DNA of 64,000 nucleotides, taken from Methanosphaerula palustris E1-9c. GTDB taxonomy: Archaea > Halobacteriota > Methanomicrobia > Methanomicrobiales > Methanospirillaceae. The stretch lies in NCBI RefSeq assembly GCF_000021965.1, contig NC_011832.1, positions 1,922,001-1,986,000 on the forward strand. Direction: 5' to 3'. The notes under the pieces were generated by a model. It did not search any database and was not told where the DNA came from. It saw only the letters and a program-made list of their open reading frames with translations. Positions within the stretch are counted from its first letter, which is position 1, and each line of letters starts with the position of its first letter. The translations under genes were made by a program, and so were the position numbers. This document shows, in pieces, positions 17,690 to 27,731 of the stretch.

Positions 17690-19036
17690 TCACTGCTCTT
17701 TAAACATACGATCGATCGCCGCTGCTGCGGTCTTTCCGGCACCCATCGCAAGGATCACCGTAGCAGCGCCGGTGGCCACATCCCCACCGGCAAAGACATG
17801 CCCGATACTGGTCCGCCCGTCATCGTCGACGACCAGATTTCCACGCGCACCGATCGAGAGGCCGCTGACCTCCCGGATGAGCAGCGGGTTCGGGCTCTGA
17901 CCGATCGCCTCGATGAAGACATCGGCATCGATCACAAAGGTCTGGTCGGCCACCGGCTCAGGGGTGGGCCGGCCGCTGCCATCGAGCCCGCACATCTTCA
18001 TCGTCACGCATTCGACACCAGTGACCACCCCGTCGCCGAGGAGACGAATTGGAGCGGCGCAGTTAATGATCTCGACTCCTTCCTCCAGGGCGTGCACGAC
18101 CTCTTCCCTTCGAGCCGGGAGATCCTCCTCCCGCCTCCGGTAGACCAGCGTGACCCTGGCACCCATCCGGCGGGCGACACGGGCCGCATCCATGGCGACA
18201 TTGCCCCCGCCGGCCACAACGACCCGGCTCCCGGCTTTGACCGGGGTGTCAAAGACCGGGAACTGGTCTGCATGCATCAGGTTCACCCTGGTCAGGTACT
18301 CATTGGCCGAGTAGACACCATTCATCTGCTCGCCCTCGATCCCCATGAACCCGGGCAGACCTGCGCCGGTGGCGATGAAGACCGCATCGAAGGCGAGCAG
18401 TTCCGGAACAGAGACCGACCGGCCGACCAGGTAGTTCACCTTCAGGTCGACCCCCATGGCGAGCACCTGATCGATCTCGGCCTTCACAATCTCTTTGGGG
18501 AGTCGGAATGCCGGGATCCCATAACTGAGCACCCCCCCGGCTTCGTGAAGCGATTCAAAGATCGTAACCTTATGTCCGCGGCGGGCCAGCTCTGCTGCTG
18601 CAGTCAACCCGGCCGGGCCCGAACCGACGACCGCCACACGGCGGCCGGTCTGTTCCCGTGACTTCTGTTCGGCGGAAAAACCACGTTCCCGCTCCCAATC
18701 CGCGGCGAACCGTTCCAGGGCACCGATATTGATCGGTGTGTCCTTGTTCTTCAGGACACAGGCCCCCTCACACTGGGTCTCCTGCGGACAGACCCTGCCG
18801 CAGATCGCAGGGAGCATGTTCTGCTCCTTGATCGTGGTGGCTGCAACCGAGAAGTCCCCTGCAGCGATGGCGCTGATGAACGCCGGAATGTCGATCCCGA
18901 CCGGGCAACCAGTCACACAGAGCGGTTTTTTGCACTGAAGGCACCGCTCTGCCTCGAGGATCGCCTCGTCTGCTGAAAAACCGAGCGCGACCTCATGAAA
19001 GTCCCGGATCCGTTCGTTTACCTTGCGATCAAGCAT
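17690..19036 (-). CDS. NAD(P)-dependent flavoprotein, GltD/NfnB/SudA-like large subunit
   Basis: The 448 residues begin with an Fe-S N-terminal domain (ERCLQCKKPLCVTGCPVGIDIPAFI and ICGRVCPQETQCEGACVLK, split). Then come an FAD-binding Rossmann motif VAVVGSGPAGLTAAAELARRG, an NADP site VVVAGGGNVAMDAARVARRMGA, and GHVFAGGDVATGAATVILAMG at the C-terminus. This is the domain order of glutamate synthase small subunit, SudA and NfnB. Paired with the next gene it most resembles NfnAB/SudAB, which exchange electrons between ferredoxin and NAD(P)H. GGGAGG eight bases before ATG 19034-19036 fixes the start; the frame is open nine codons further. It overlaps its partner by eight bases. Substrate assignment is inference. 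Confidence 0.9.
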   Translation of the reverse strand: MLDRKVNERIRDFHEVALGFSADEAILEAERCLQCKKPLCVTGCPVGIDIPAFISAIAAGDFSVAATTIKEQNMLPAICGRVCPQETQCEGACVLKNKDTPINIGALERFAADWERERGFSAEQKSREQTGRRVAVVGSGPAGLTAAAELARRGHKVTIFESLHEAGGVLSYGIPAFRLPKEIVKAEIDQVLAMGVDLKVNYLVGRSVSVPELLAFDAVFIATGAGLPGFMGIEGEQMNGVYSANEYLTRVNLMHADQFPVFDTPVKAGSRVVVAGGGNVAMDAARVARRMGARVTLVYRRREEDLPARREEVVHALEEGVEIINCAAPIRLLGDGVVTGVECVTMKMCGLDGSGRPTPEPVADQTFVIDADVFIEAIGQSPNPLLIREVSGLSIGARGNLVVDDDGRTSIGHVFAGGDVATGAATVILAMGAGKTAAAAIDRMFKEQ

Positions 19037-19889
19037 GATGGTTTCCTCCCTCTTCACAGCCACAATGAGCTGCCTGGTGCCGCTCGAGAGCCACCTTCTC
19101 CTCCTCGGTATAGACGCGCTGCCTGGCCATCAGACTGTTGAAGTCGACCTGGTGCGCATCGAACTCGGGGCCGTCCACACAGGCGAACCTGGTCTCGCCA
19201 CCGACGATCACCCTGCAGGAACCGCACATCCCTGACCCGTCGACCATGATAGGGTTCAGACTCACGAAGGTCTTCACCCCGAACGGCTGCGTAACCCCAG
19301 AGGTGACCTTCATCATGATCGCCGGACCGATGACCCAGACCAGATCGAGTTTCCGCTCGGCGAGCAACGTCTTGAGAACATCGCTGACGAAACCGTGGGT
19401 TCCCTTGGACCCGTCATCGGTCGTGATGAAGAGTTCGTCGCAGACGGCACGCATCTCGTCCTCAAGGATCAACAGACCGGCGTTTCGCGCCCCGATGATC
19501 CCGATCACATGATTGCCGGCATCCTTTGCTGCCTTCGCGATGATCGGGGTGGAGGCGACACCAACTCCTCCCCCGATCACCACGCAGGTCCCGCCGCTGA
19601 TCATCTCGCTCGGTCGGCCGAGTGGCCCGGCAACATCCCGAACATGCTCCCCTGCCGCCAGGGAGGCGAGGTGATGGGTTGTCTTCCCGACTGCCATAAA
19701 GATCACTCTGACCAGGTCTCCGTTCACCCCGGAGATCGTCAGCGGTATCCGTTCACCCTGCTCATCGATCCGTATGATCACGAACTGGCCTGCCTGTGCA
19801 TGATGAGCCACATGCGGGGCCCGGATCCATATCTGATGGACCCGATCAGCCAGCTGCGTCGTCTCTTCGATCTTATACAACCCGTTCAC
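19029..19889 (-). CDS. FAD/NAD-binding small subunit, NfnA/SudB/PyrK-like
   Basis: This 286-residue ferredoxin-NADP reductase-fold protein has the FAD-site IPLTISGVNGD, the NAD-site CVVIGGGVGVASTPIIAKAAK, and a C-terminal [2Fe-2S] site with Cys in GSGMCGSCRV and RFACVDGPEFDAHQVDF. This arrangement is that of SudB/NfnA and related dihydroorotate dehydrogenase electron-transfer subunits. It precedes and overlaps the large subunit, so the two form a heterodimer moving electrons between NAD(P)H, FAD and Fe-S centres. The C-terminus is His/Cys/Gly-rich (AAHCGCEEGGNHHA), an unusual tail that overlaps the next gene's start. No nitrogenase, hydrogenase or pyrD gene is adjacent to settle the partner. 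Confidence 0.9.
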   Translation of the reverse strand: MNGLYKIEETTQLADRVHQIWIRAPHVAHHAQAGQFVIIRIDEQGERIPLTISGVNGDLVRVIFMAVGKTTHHLASLAAGEHVRDVAGPLGRPSEMISGGTCVVIGGGVGVASTPIIAKAAKDAGNHVIGIIGARNAGLLILEDEMRAVCDELFITTDDGSKGTHGFVSDVLKTLLAERKLDLVWVIGPAIMMKVTSGVTQPFGVKTFVSLNPIMVDGSGMCGSCRVIVGGETRFACVDGPEFDAHQVDFNSLMARQRVYTEEEKVALERHQAAHCGCEEGGNHHA

Positions 19890-19928
19890 TCCACTCGTTC
19901 CTACCTACGTGTATTCTATACTTTTCAC

Positions 19929-21554
19929 CTACCGTTTCATTACCTTACGCCTTCTGACCGCCACACCATGGTTGGAACGGGCCATCTCGAAGGCCCCCAT
20001 CGCAGCTCTGCCGGTGGCGAGCGCATGCGGCCCTTCGACCAGGACCTCGTCCCCTTCCCTGATGACCGGGTCTGCACTGAGCACACCCGGCGCCAGGATA
20101 TCCCCCTGCGGAACAAAATCGTCGATGACCACCCGGTATCCACGGGGGATTAGCGACCAGCCCTCGAAGGTCGGTCTGAGCATCCCGGTGGTGGTGTCGA
20201 GGCTGAAGAGCGGTCGGCGGTTCCGCATCACCGAGAGACGCGGGAACTTGCCCCGGACCTGCATCCCGGCCGTGTCGACATCGGCATCGAACTGGAACGA
20301 GAGCATCCCCTTGATCTGATCGGACCGGACCCGCCGTTCCCCGGCAAGCGCCGCATCCAGCGCCGAGAGCGATCCCCCAGAGGTCGGGTGATCCCTCACC
20401 GTGCATTCGAGAGTGATCCCGCAGATGTCGGCGGCCATCGCAGCCACCTGCATCGCCCCTCCCTCCAGATGAGCGATCACGCGCCGATACTGGTGTTTGG
20501 CCAGGTACTTCGCCAGCACATCGGCCAGAACCGCCACCTCTTCGCGGTCCCAGTACCCAGTCACGGGCACATCGTAGTGGGCGGCCGGGTAACAGAGTTC
20601 GATCTCACGGGGAACGACACCGAGCGGAGAGGTGATGATGATCTCATGCGCCCTGCCGGCGACGGTGTTGATGAACTTCCGGTGGCTCTGCGACCGCGAG
20701 TAGGGTTTTCGTGCAGAACAGGGAAGGAGGACGGCGACCTCGGCAGATGGCGGGATGTACCGGGTCAGAAGCCGGTCCATATACCGTTTCACCTCGGGCC
20801 GGTTCATCGAATCGCCTGAGTTGGCCTTGAAGGTGGCAGTCCGGGCCACCGGTGTCCACTGCTCGACAAAATCATAGTGGTTGTCGAGGTGCCGGAGGAC
20901 CGAGACCTGCGCGGCATTCAACCGGCACCGGGCCTCGGCCAGTTCCCTGAGCTGGCCCTTCTGCAAAAAGACACCGACCCTGTTCACCTCAGCCTCTAGC
21001 GCGAGCCGGTTGTGAACCTTCAGATCATGGTCCCTGCACCCCTGACAGGCACAGACCCCCTGGTCGAGCAGGTCGGCCGGAAACTCGCCTTCAGGCAGAC
21101 AGAAGATCCCCTGAGCCGACTTCAGATCGACAGCCGTGGTGTCGAAGAGATCGAACCCCGTGGCGATCAGCATCCAGACCGTCGAGGGCAGGGCCGCTGC
21201 CGGGGCATACCAGGCGGTATCGGCCCGGACATCGGTCTTCAGGCTGATCAGCCAGTCCACATACTGGCGCGGATTCTGCAGTGCCGTGTGCCAGTTTGCG
21301 ACCATCGCGATATCGCCGTCCGGCACAGGAACAGGCTTCTGCGGATGGACTGTGGTCGGATGTTCTCCGGCGACCAGATACTGTTCGGCCAACCCCTGCG
21401 GGGCTCCGAGCGGTACGTTGGTGAACGGGCGGTCCAGGCTGGTGGAGAAGAATGAAGACGCATCCACCACAGCCGGCAACCGCAGGGAGGTCTCACCCTC
21501 CCTGAGGATCCCCGACCGTGCCAGCCCGTCCCGTGATCGGATCTCAAATATCAT
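19929..21554 (-). CDS. arcS: Archaeosine synthase subunit alpha
   Basis: ArcS converts preQ0 at position 15 of archaeal tRNA towards archaeosine. The 541 residues are a TGT-like protein without its own N-terminal catalytic competence. They contain the archaeosine-synthase core [19 protein letters not shown] (about 287-305), a zinc-type Cys set in [12 protein letters not shown], and a C-terminal PUA domain ([19 protein letters not shown] through [18 protein letters not shown], split). The start ATG lies within the 3' end of tgtA, an 11-base overlap, so the two archaeosine genes are translationally coupled. This is a firmly archaeal marker. Confidence 0.95.
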   Translation of the reverse strand: MIFEIRSRDGLARSGILREGETSLRLPAVVDASSFFSTSLDRPFTNVPLGAPQGLAEQYLVAGEHPTTVHPQKPVPVPDGDIAMVANWHTALQNPRQYVDWLISLKTDVRADTAWYAPAAALPSTVWMLIATGFDLFDTTAVDLKSAQGIFCLPEGEFPADLLDQGVCACQGCRDHDLKVHNRLALEAEVNRVGVFLQKGQLRELAEARCRLNAAQVSVLRHLDNHYDFVEQWTPVARTATFKANSGDSMNRPEVKRYMDRLLTRYIPPSAEVAVLLPCSARKPYSRSQSHRKFINTVAGRAHEIIITSPLGVVPREIELCYPAAHYDVPVTGYWDREEVAVLADVLAKYLAKHQYRRVIAHLEGGAMQVAAMAADICGITLECTVRDHPTSGGSLSALDAALAGERRVRSDQIKGMLSFQFDADVDTAGMQVRGKFPRLSVMRNRRPLFSLDTTTGMLRPTFEGWSLIPRGYRVVIDDFVPQGDILAPGVLSADPVIREGDEVLVEGPHALATGRAAMGAFEMARSNHGVAVRRRKVMKR

Positions 21555-22998
21555 TGAGGATCACCCCGACATCCGGCAGTGCCGCCCGGACCAGCGGTTC
21601 CCATTCCCTGGTACAGAGCACGGTGATCGCTGAATCGGGATGGCTCTCCTGGAGAGCAGCGATCCCCTCGCACCCCCGGAGCACCATCTCGTCATCCCAG
21701 TCAGGAACCTCGTGCTGCCCCACCGGGAACGTCTCGGAGAGCCCCTGCGGCAGCGGCCCAAAAGGCGGGCGGAAGAGGAGACAGTCGTCATAGCCTTCGA
21801 TCTCAGTGCCGTCGAACGACACCAGCACCTCCGCACCGAGCGTGAACCGGGAGACCATCTGATGATACCGGCCGACCTCGGTCCGGAGGCAGCTCTCGCT
21901 CCCCCGGTAGAAGAACCGGCGCTTAGAGACCCGGTCAGACTGTTCGAGTTCATCGGCATAGGTGAGCAGTTCGCGGTAGCCTGATAAGAGGCGCGGATGC
22001 CCCCGGCACCGCTCGTCGACCAGTTCCCAGAGCGTGCCGTCCTGAATGGCCTGCCGGATTCGACTGATCTCGGCGAGGGTCACATACAGGTTGTGCAGCG
22101 CCAGCAACCGCTCACGGTCTGGCGCCTTGTTCAGTTCATCGGCGGTATGGCTCCGGCAGACCGAGCAGGCGCAGGGGAGTTCGGCCAGTTCCCCGATCTT
22201 GAAGGATCCATGCACCGTCATGTACCTCCCCTCCTTGGCATAGAGGGCATAGGCAGCCGAATCGAAGAGGTCGCACCCCATCGCAACGGCCAGTGCGAAC
22301 ATCGCCGGATGTCCGGCTCCGAAGAGATGGATACAGGCGGCAGGGGAGAGACCCTTCTTCGCGGCCATCACGACCCTGACCAGATCCTGGTACCGGTACG
22401 ACTCCATCAGCGGCACAACGGCCCCGATCGGACAGAAGGTGAACCCGCGTTCACTGACAGCAGCCCCGGCCTCCTCCCGGAGATCGGTATAAATGCCGCC
22501 CTGCACCGGCGCTGCGAGCTGACAGTCCTCACCCATGAACTCCCTGGCTTCATCGAGCCGTTCGAGGGTCACCGCCAGTTCGTGTTTCGCCGTCTCGTAG
22601 TCAGCTGCAGGAGAGGTGGGAATATCGAGCGGGACGATGATCTCCGAACCGATCGCCTTCTGGAAGGAGAGGGTGTCCTTATTGGTCACCTCGACGTCCC
22701 CGTAGACCGAGAGCTGGAACGACCCTGAATCGGTCATGATCACGCCGTCGAAGTCAAGAAGTTTATGAAGCCCCTCTGCAAGTGCCTGCTCTCGATATTG
22801 AGCGGAACGGTAGAAGATGTAGGCGTTCGTGATCAGAGCCTCAACCCCGAGGTCTGCCATCTCCCGCGGCGTGACCAGCTGGAGGTGAGGGTTGATCACC
22901 GGCAGCAGGGCCGGCGTCCGGATCACCTTCTCCCCGACCTTCAGCTTTCCAACTCGCCCGGCTATATCCTTATGAATGACTTCAAAACCAAATGACAT
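21544..22998 (-). CDS. tgtA: tRNA-guanine(15) transglycosylase
   Basis: TgtA swaps guanine 15 in the D-loop of tRNA for preQ0, the step before ArcS. The 484 residues include [27 protein letters not shown] (split), the catalytic Asp in [28 protein letters not shown], and [28 protein letters not shown]. The zinc site is in [14 protein letters not shown] with downstream His (ALHNLYV). The C-terminal part after about 350 belongs to the extended archaeal form. ATG 22996-22998 is the first start. It is the first gene of the tgtA-arcS pair, followed at the 5' side by the AMMECR1 gene in the same direction. Confidence 0.96.
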   Translation of the reverse strand: MSFGFEVIHKDIAGRVGKLKVGEKVIRTPALLPVINPHLQLVTPREMADLGVEALITNAYIFYRSAQYREQALAEGLHKLLDFDGVIMTDSGSFQLSVYGDVEVTNKDTLSFQKAIGSEIIVPLDIPTSPAADYETAKHELAVTLERLDEAREFMGEDCQLAAPVQGGIYTDLREEAGAAVSERGFTFCPIGAVVPLMESYRYQDLVRVVMAAKKGLSPAACIHLFGAGHPAMFALAVAMGCDLFDSAAYALYAKEGRYMTVHGSFKIGELAELPCACSVCRSHTADELNKAPDRERLLALHNLYVTLAEISRIRQAIQDGTLWELVDERCRGHPRLLSGYRELLTYADELEQSDRVSKRRFFYRGSESCLRTEVGRYHQMVSRFTLGAEVLVSFDGTEIEGYDDCLLFRPPFGPLPQGLSETFPVGQHEVPDWDDEMVLRGCEGIAALQESHPDSAITVLCTREWEPLVRAALPDVGVILNDI

Positions 22999-23009
22999 GC
23001 ATTCTCCTC

Positions 23010-23567
23010 TTATTCATGAAAGATCTGGCCCTCAAAGGTGGAGACCTCCACATCCTGATCACGCCAGCATCTGCCAGCCATTCCGGCCTTAGCACAGACA
23101 CTGTTCAGGAACTCGTCACTCTCCCAATTGAACTCGGTCGCCACCTGGGGAAGGAGGAGACCGCTGGTCCCCCGTCCCTTGACGATCAGACCGTGCCGGC
23201 CGACCTCGACCTTCTCTTCCCTTTCAGCCGCCGGCCCTTCGATCACCACTGGTTCGGTCAGGACGGTCACCTCAACCCTGATCGAATCCAGTTCCTCAAC
23301 ACGAACCGGATGAAACCTGGGATCCTCAACGGCAGCAGCATGGGCAGCGTTGACGATCGCTTCTCCGAGCGGGGCGACCGGATAGGGAAAACCGATGCAT
23401 CCCCGCAGTTGACCGGACCTGGTCAGGGTCACAAAGACGCCCCTCTTCTCGTTAAAGACCTGTGGGAGGGACGGGAGCGGATTCTGTTCTCCGGTGACCG
23501 TTGAATGGAGAGACTGACGTGCAAGGCGCACCGCCAGTCTCCCTTCCTCTTCACGTAAGTCAGACAT
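23010..23567 (-). CDS. AMMECR1-domain protein
   Basis: This 185-residue cytoplasmic protein has the invariant AMMECR1 motif [20 protein letters not shown] (residues about 55-74) and the remaining family pattern: [47 protein letters not shown] and CAKAGM. AMMECR1 proteins occur in all domains of life. A role in RNA or redox-linked modification has been suggested from context, but the reaction is unknown. I start at ATG 23565-23567 ([18 protein letters not shown]), where relatives begin. ATG 23591 would add eight residues. A TATA-like element lies just upstream (about 23600-23608), so the mRNA has little or no leader. It sits 11 bases before tgtA and probably joins its operon. Confidence 0.92.
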   Translation of the reverse strand: MSDLREEEGRLAVRLARQSLHSTVTGEQNPLPSLPQVFNEKRGVFVTLTRSGQLRGCIGFPYPVAPLGEAIVNAAHAAAVEDPRFHPVRVEELDSIRVEVTVLTEPVVIEGPAAEREEKVEVGRHGLIVKGRGTSGLLLPQVATEFNWESDEFLNSVCAKAGMAGRCWRDQDVEVSTFEGQIFHE

Positions 23568-23743
23568 GGTGTCTGGATGTATTGCATTCATGATTATTAT
23601 GTATAGCAGGAGGCCGATCCGCTCGTCAACGTATAATCAGGACCACACCATTCTCCAATTCTGAAATCAGATCATGAGTCAGATTGTTCAGTCTACCATT
23701 TGACAATTCAAAATTGATCTGAACCGATCATCACGGATCAGAG

Positions 23744-23775
23744 AAAAAAAGGGACCTCGGGTTCCTTCAGGAACC
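23744..23775 (-). terminator. Hairpin plus T-run terminator
   Basis: On the minus strand, directly after the dockerin-type gene, GGTTCCT-GA-AGGAACC forms a perfect seven-base stem (23760-23775), followed by a T7 run (23750-23744). The placement right behind the stop codon supports termination. Confidence 0.7.
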
Positions 23776-25563
23776 TTATAACATCGAGTTCAGTTTCACC
23801 ACATCACCGAAATCGATTCTGGCATTCGCATTGAAGTCGAATGCTATAATCTGTGCGGGATCGGTGATTGAATCGAGATCGTTATAGAGGGTCACAACAT
23901 CGTCAAAGTTGAACTTCCCATCGCCATTCACATCCTCATACCGGTGATCCCCATCAAGGTCCCTCGGCGGGGTGGTCAGGGTTCCGATCGGCTTGATCGG
24001 ATCAGACTGCTTATCGGTGATGGTGACCGTGGGCGTCGCGATTGGGGTCGTGTTCGTCACAGGAGTGACGATCGTCCCTGTCGGCACAGGAATCGTAACC
24101 GGAATCGATGGAGTCGTGTTGGCCACAGGTGTCTGCACCGTCGTTGATGTATTGGGTGTCGGCTCTGGCGGCATGACAACGACCGGCAGTGAAGTCACCA
24201 CTACCACAGGAACCGTCACCTGTGGATCGGGGGTGACCGTGGTCACCGGCACCGTGGTCGCGTTCGGCAATGGAATGGTGGGGGTCGGTCCTGACCCGGT
24301 TGATGTTGATGCGACCAGAGGATATTTATCGACGTTCGCACCGCTGAACTGGTAGGACTGATCGCAGATACCGTCGTTGTTCGCATCGGCATGCGTCTGC
24401 GAGAATCCGGTCCCACTTGGAGTACCCCAGAAGTTCCCACCAAGTGTGGACCCGCCGGTGATCGAGGAGCCGGCCTTGGTCTGGACACTCCAGACACTGG
24501 CGAGGTCGGTTCCACCGATCATGACATCCCGGGTGTTGGAGAGGTAATTGTTGGTGATCGTATTCCCTGAAGACCGGCAGAGGAAGAGACCTGATTCACT
24601 GTTGTCAGTGATCTTGTTCCCGTTGACGATATTCTGATCGGAGGTGAGCGTATCATCCCCAAGGAGCGCTATCCCGCCCTTGTTGTTGACCAGGGTATTT
24701 CCACTCATCGTGTTTCCTGAGGAGCAGGAGAGCCAGATACCATAATCGGTGTTGCCGGTCGCGGTGTTGCCGGAGATGATACAACCCCGTGCATCATAGA
24801 GCACCACACCACTCTGTCCACAACCCGAAATGCTGTTCCTGATCATCGAGGTGCCGCTTGCATAGTCGGCGAAGATTCCATAATCAGAATTATCGCTCAT
24901 CGAATTGTCAGTGAAAGTGTTCCCATTCGAGAAGACAACATAGACACCCTGATAATTTCCATTCAGGGTGTTTCCATTGATCTGGTTACCAGTGGTATCG
25001 TAGACCGTCGACGACGTGGACGCCACATAGACACCGGAGTCGGAATTGTTGCTTGCGGTGTTGCCGCTCACCGTATTGTAACTGCTGGCGAACGAGATCA
25101 GAATACCCTGTTCGTTGCCAGTGGAGGTACAACCAGTTACCTGATTGTTGCTCGAGTATGCCAGACATATCCCGGCATTATTATTATTTGATGCAGTGAC
25201 CCCGCTGATCTGTCCATTGCTGACACCCTTAAAATAGAGGCCATAGTGCCAGTTGGTTAACTTCACATTTTTGACTGTGACACGAGAGAGTCCCGACCCA
25301 CCGTTCACAAGTATGCCAAACGATCCTGAGGTTCCGGTCCCATCGATTGTGTGACCATTACCATCAAAGATCACATCAGAAGACTGGATCCAGATGGCGG
25401 GTGACCCACCACCTGAAATGTCCTTGGTAAGGACATACGTTCCAGGCGATGAAATGACAGTCGGACCATTGACACTGATCGATCCTGCAGCGAGTGCCGA
25501 CGGCACAAGGGTGACGAGCACCAGCATGATCAACAGTGCCTTGAAAAAATGGCTGTGCTTCAT
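23776..25563 (-). CDS. Secreted NosD-type beta-helix protein with dockerin-like C-terminus
   Basis: The 595 residues comprise a signal peptide (LLIMLVLVTLVPSALAAGS), then SISVNGPTVISSPGTYVLTKDI. A long right-handed parallel beta-helix follows with NosD/PbH1 repeats of the form GNTxSxNxxxGI (about 60-400). Next is a Thr/Pro linker (about 415-520). The end has two EF-hand-like Ca sites, DVNGDGKFNFDDVVTLYND and FDFNANARIDFGDVVKLNS, the pattern of a type I dockerin duplicated repeat. Beta-helix proteins of this kind bind or cleave polysaccharides or serve as surface proteins. A dockerin would dock to a cohesin partner; none is seen here. The start has no clear ribosome binding site. Confidence 0.9.
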   Translation of the reverse strand: MKHSHFFKALLIMLVLVTLVPSALAAGSISVNGPTVISSPGTYVLTKDISGGGSPAIWIQSSDVIFDGNGHTIDGTGTSGSFGILVNGGSGLSRVTVKNVKLTNWHYGLYFKGVSNGQISGVTASNNNNAGICLAYSSNNQVTGCTSTGNEQGILISFASSYNTVSGNTASNNSDSGVYVASTSSTVYDTTGNQINGNTLNGNYQGVYVVFSNGNTFTDNSMSDNSDYGIFADYASGTSMIRNSISGCGQSGVVLYDARGCIISGNTATGNTDYGIWLSCSSGNTMSGNTLVNNKGGIALLGDDTLTSDQNIVNGNKITDNSESGLFLCRSSGNTITNNYLSNTRDVMIGGTDLASVWSVQTKAGSSITGGSTLGGNFWGTPSGTGFSQTHADANNDGICDQSYQFSGANVDKYPLVASTSTGSGPTPTIPLPNATTVPVTTVTPDPQVTVPVVVVTSLPVVVMPPEPTPNTSTTVQTPVANTTPSIPVTIPVPTGTIVTPVTNTTPIATPTVTITDKQSDPIKPIGTLTTPPRDLDGDHRYEDVNGDGKFNFDDVVTLYNDLDSITDPAQIIAFDFNANARIDFGDVVKLNSML

Positions 25564-26048
25564 AGCAATTGATACTTTGAAGTCACCCCATAAAACTGTT
25601 TCTAAATTCTCAAAGGTAATAATATGGCAGATTATTTGTTGAAAAAATTCTATAACTTCATATACCAGTTCAGGATTTTATCTAATCTCCTCTCTAGAGA
25701 CCCTATTTTACGTCCAGATATCCATCTTTTGTAAATAAAATTGTGGTGGATAATAGAATGCATAGGGTGAATATTTGTCCAGAAACCAGTTGCGGCGACT
25801 CGAAATGAAATTTCTTTGGTACCACAAAAACACTAAAATAGAAGGCAATGAGGTGCGCCCTTATCTGACGGAAAAAATGATGCTTATATTGCGGTGCCCG
25901 CGTTCAGGTTCCGATCAATCACTTTATTAAGAAGAAAGGCGTGCGCACATTCACCAAAAAAACCACCAGATTGGAAAAAAACCGTCTCTTCTCAAGGATC
26001 GATCAAGAACTTAATCAAATATTGTGCTGACCTTAACACTGGAATTGT
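25564..26048. other. AT-rich divergent intergenic region
   Basis: These 485 bases separate the leftward beta-helix gene from the rightward acyl-CoA synthetases. A TATA-like GCTTATATT near 25880-25889 would give a leader of about 137 bases. Alternatively AATCAAATATTG near 26010-26022 would give an almost leaderless mRNA. The small frame at 25894-26139 overlaps the synthetase start in another frame and looks spurious. I see no riboswitch or repeat. Confidence 0.35.
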
Positions 26049-27707
26049 ATGGAACCAGTTGAACATATGGAGTACCAGGAAGCCTGTGAGAAATTCAGGA
26101 TCACCGTCCCTGAAAATTTTAATTTCGGTTTTGACGTGATCGATGCCTGGGCAACAAAGGATCGGAATCAGCTTGCGATGATCTGGACGAACGAACACGG
26201 TGACGAGAAGAAGTTCACCTACAGAGATCTTAAAAATCTCTCCAACCAGGCCGCAAACATTCTCCTGAAGTATGGAATCAAGAAAGGTGATCGCGTGATC
26301 CTCCTCCTCCCACGGGTCCCGGAGTGGTGGATCTTTGCCATCGCCCTGATCAAGCTCGGTGCGGTATTCTGCCCCTGCCCCACGCTTCTCACCCCAAAAG
26401 ACCTCAAGTACAGGATCAATGCCGGCAAGTTCAAGATGATCATCACGAACCTGGAGAACGCATCTAAGATCGAGGAGATCTCAGATCAGTGTCCGCCGCT
26501 CTCGACCCGGTTCCTGGTCGACGGTGAAAAGAAAGGGTGGGCGTCGTTCCAGTATGAACTGCTCTATCCCGCCCCGGTTTCGCACAGAACGGTCTCCCTC
26601 CCGATCACAAGGAAGACCCGGGCCAGCGATCCGATGCTGATCTACTTCACCTCAGGCACCACCGGCGAGCCCAAGATGGCCCTTCATAACCAGGCATATG
26701 CTCTCGGTCACGAGGTCACCGCAGCCCTCTGGCAGGACATCAGACCCACCGATCTCCACTGCACACTCTCTGATACCGGCTGGGCAAAGAATGCATGGGG
26801 AAATATCTTCGGACAGTGGATCCAGGGAGCATGCCTGCTGATCTTCGATATCAGAGGAAAATTCAATGCAACTGAGATTCTGCCGCTTCTGGAAAAGTAT
26901 GAAGTGACCACCTTCTGTGCACCCCCAACAATCTATAGAATGCTCATCCTCGCAGACCTCGATAAGTTTGATCTCAAGGATCTCAGAAGATGTGTATCCG
27001 CAGGTGAACCACTCAACCCCGAGGTGATCAGGGTTTGGAAAGAGGGGACCGGCCTTCCCATCTGCGAAGGATACGGGCAGAGCGAAACCGTCTGCTGTAT
27101 CGGAAACTTCCCGGGCATTTCACCACGACCCGGTTCAATGGGAAAACCGGCACCAGGATGGAAGATCGAACTCCACGACGACGAAGGACAGCCGGTGCCG
27201 ATCCATGAAGAGGGACGGATCGCCATTAACCTTGACCCATGGCCAGTCGGTCTGATCATCGAGTACCTTGAAAATCCGGAGGCCAATAAAGACTCGTTCA
27301 AAAATGGCTGGTATTATACTGGAGACAAGGCATACATGGATGAGGATGGGTATTACTGGTTCATCGGAAGGGATGACGACGTCATCAAGAGTGCCGGTTA
27401 CCGGATTGGACCCTTCGAGGTCGAGAGTGCCCTGCTCGAGCACCCATCAGTCCAGGAGTGTGCGGTTGTGGGTTCGCCCGACATGATCAGAGGGTTGATC
27501 GTCAAGGCATTCGTCATCTTGAACCAGGGATTCGAACCATCTGAGGCACTGGTCAAGGATCTCCAGAACCACGTGAAACGGACCACTGCACCGTATAAAT
27601 ATCCACGTGCCATCGAGTTTGTCAGTGAACTGCCCAAGACCATATCAGGAAAGATCCGCAGAAATGAACTGCGAAGACTGGAACAGGAACGATCGGATAG
27701 CAGTTAA
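26049..27707 (+). CDS. Acyl-CoA synthetase, AMP-forming (medium-chain type), copy 1
   Basis: This 552-residue ANL-superfamily enzyme activates a carboxylic acid to an acyl-adenylate and then an acyl-CoA, using ATP. Motifs: LIYFTSGTTGEPKMALHN (A3 P-loop, about 197-214), EGYGQSETVCCIGNFPG (A5), GWYYTGDKAYMDEDGYYWFIGR (A7, split), IGPFEVESALLEHP, and the catalytic Lys in KTISGKIRRNELR. It belongs to the medium-chain branch. An archaeal member from Methanosarcina is known to prefer 2-methylbutyrate, so substrates such as branched or short acids are possible here, though not shown. The next gene is a close paralogue 24 bases downstream. Confidence 0.93.
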   Translation: MEPVEHMEYQEACEKFRITVPENFNFGFDVIDAWATKDRNQLAMIWTNEHGDEKKFTYRDLKNLSNQAANILLKYGIKKGDRVILLLPRVPEWWIFAIALIKLGAVFCPCPTLLTPKDLKYRINAGKFKMIITNLENASKIEEISDQCPPLSTRFLVDGEKKGWASFQYELLYPAPVSHRTVSLPITRKTRASDPMLIYFTSGTTGEPKMALHNQAYALGHEVTAALWQDIRPTDLHCTLSDTGWAKNAWGNIFGQWIQGACLLIFDIRGKFNATEILPLLEKYEVTTFCAPPTIYRMLILADLDKFDLKDLRRCVSAGEPLNPEVIRVWKEGTGLPICEGYGQSETVCCIGNFPGISPRPGSMGKPAPGWKIELHDDEGQPVPIHEEGRIAINLDPWPVGLIIEYLENPEANKDSFKNGWYYTGDKAYMDEDGYYWFIGRDDDVIKSAGYRIGPFEVESALLEHPSVQECAVVGSPDMIRGLIVKAFVILNQGFEPSEALVKDLQNHVKRTTAPYKYPRAIEFVSELPKTISGKIRRNELRRLEQERSDSS

Positions 27708-27731
27708 TACACTCAAATGACCGGTGATCTT

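Noticed and set aside
25894-26139. 81-codon frame overlapping the first acyl-CoA synthetase start
   Set aside because: Lies in another frame over a well-supported gene and has no protein-like features.
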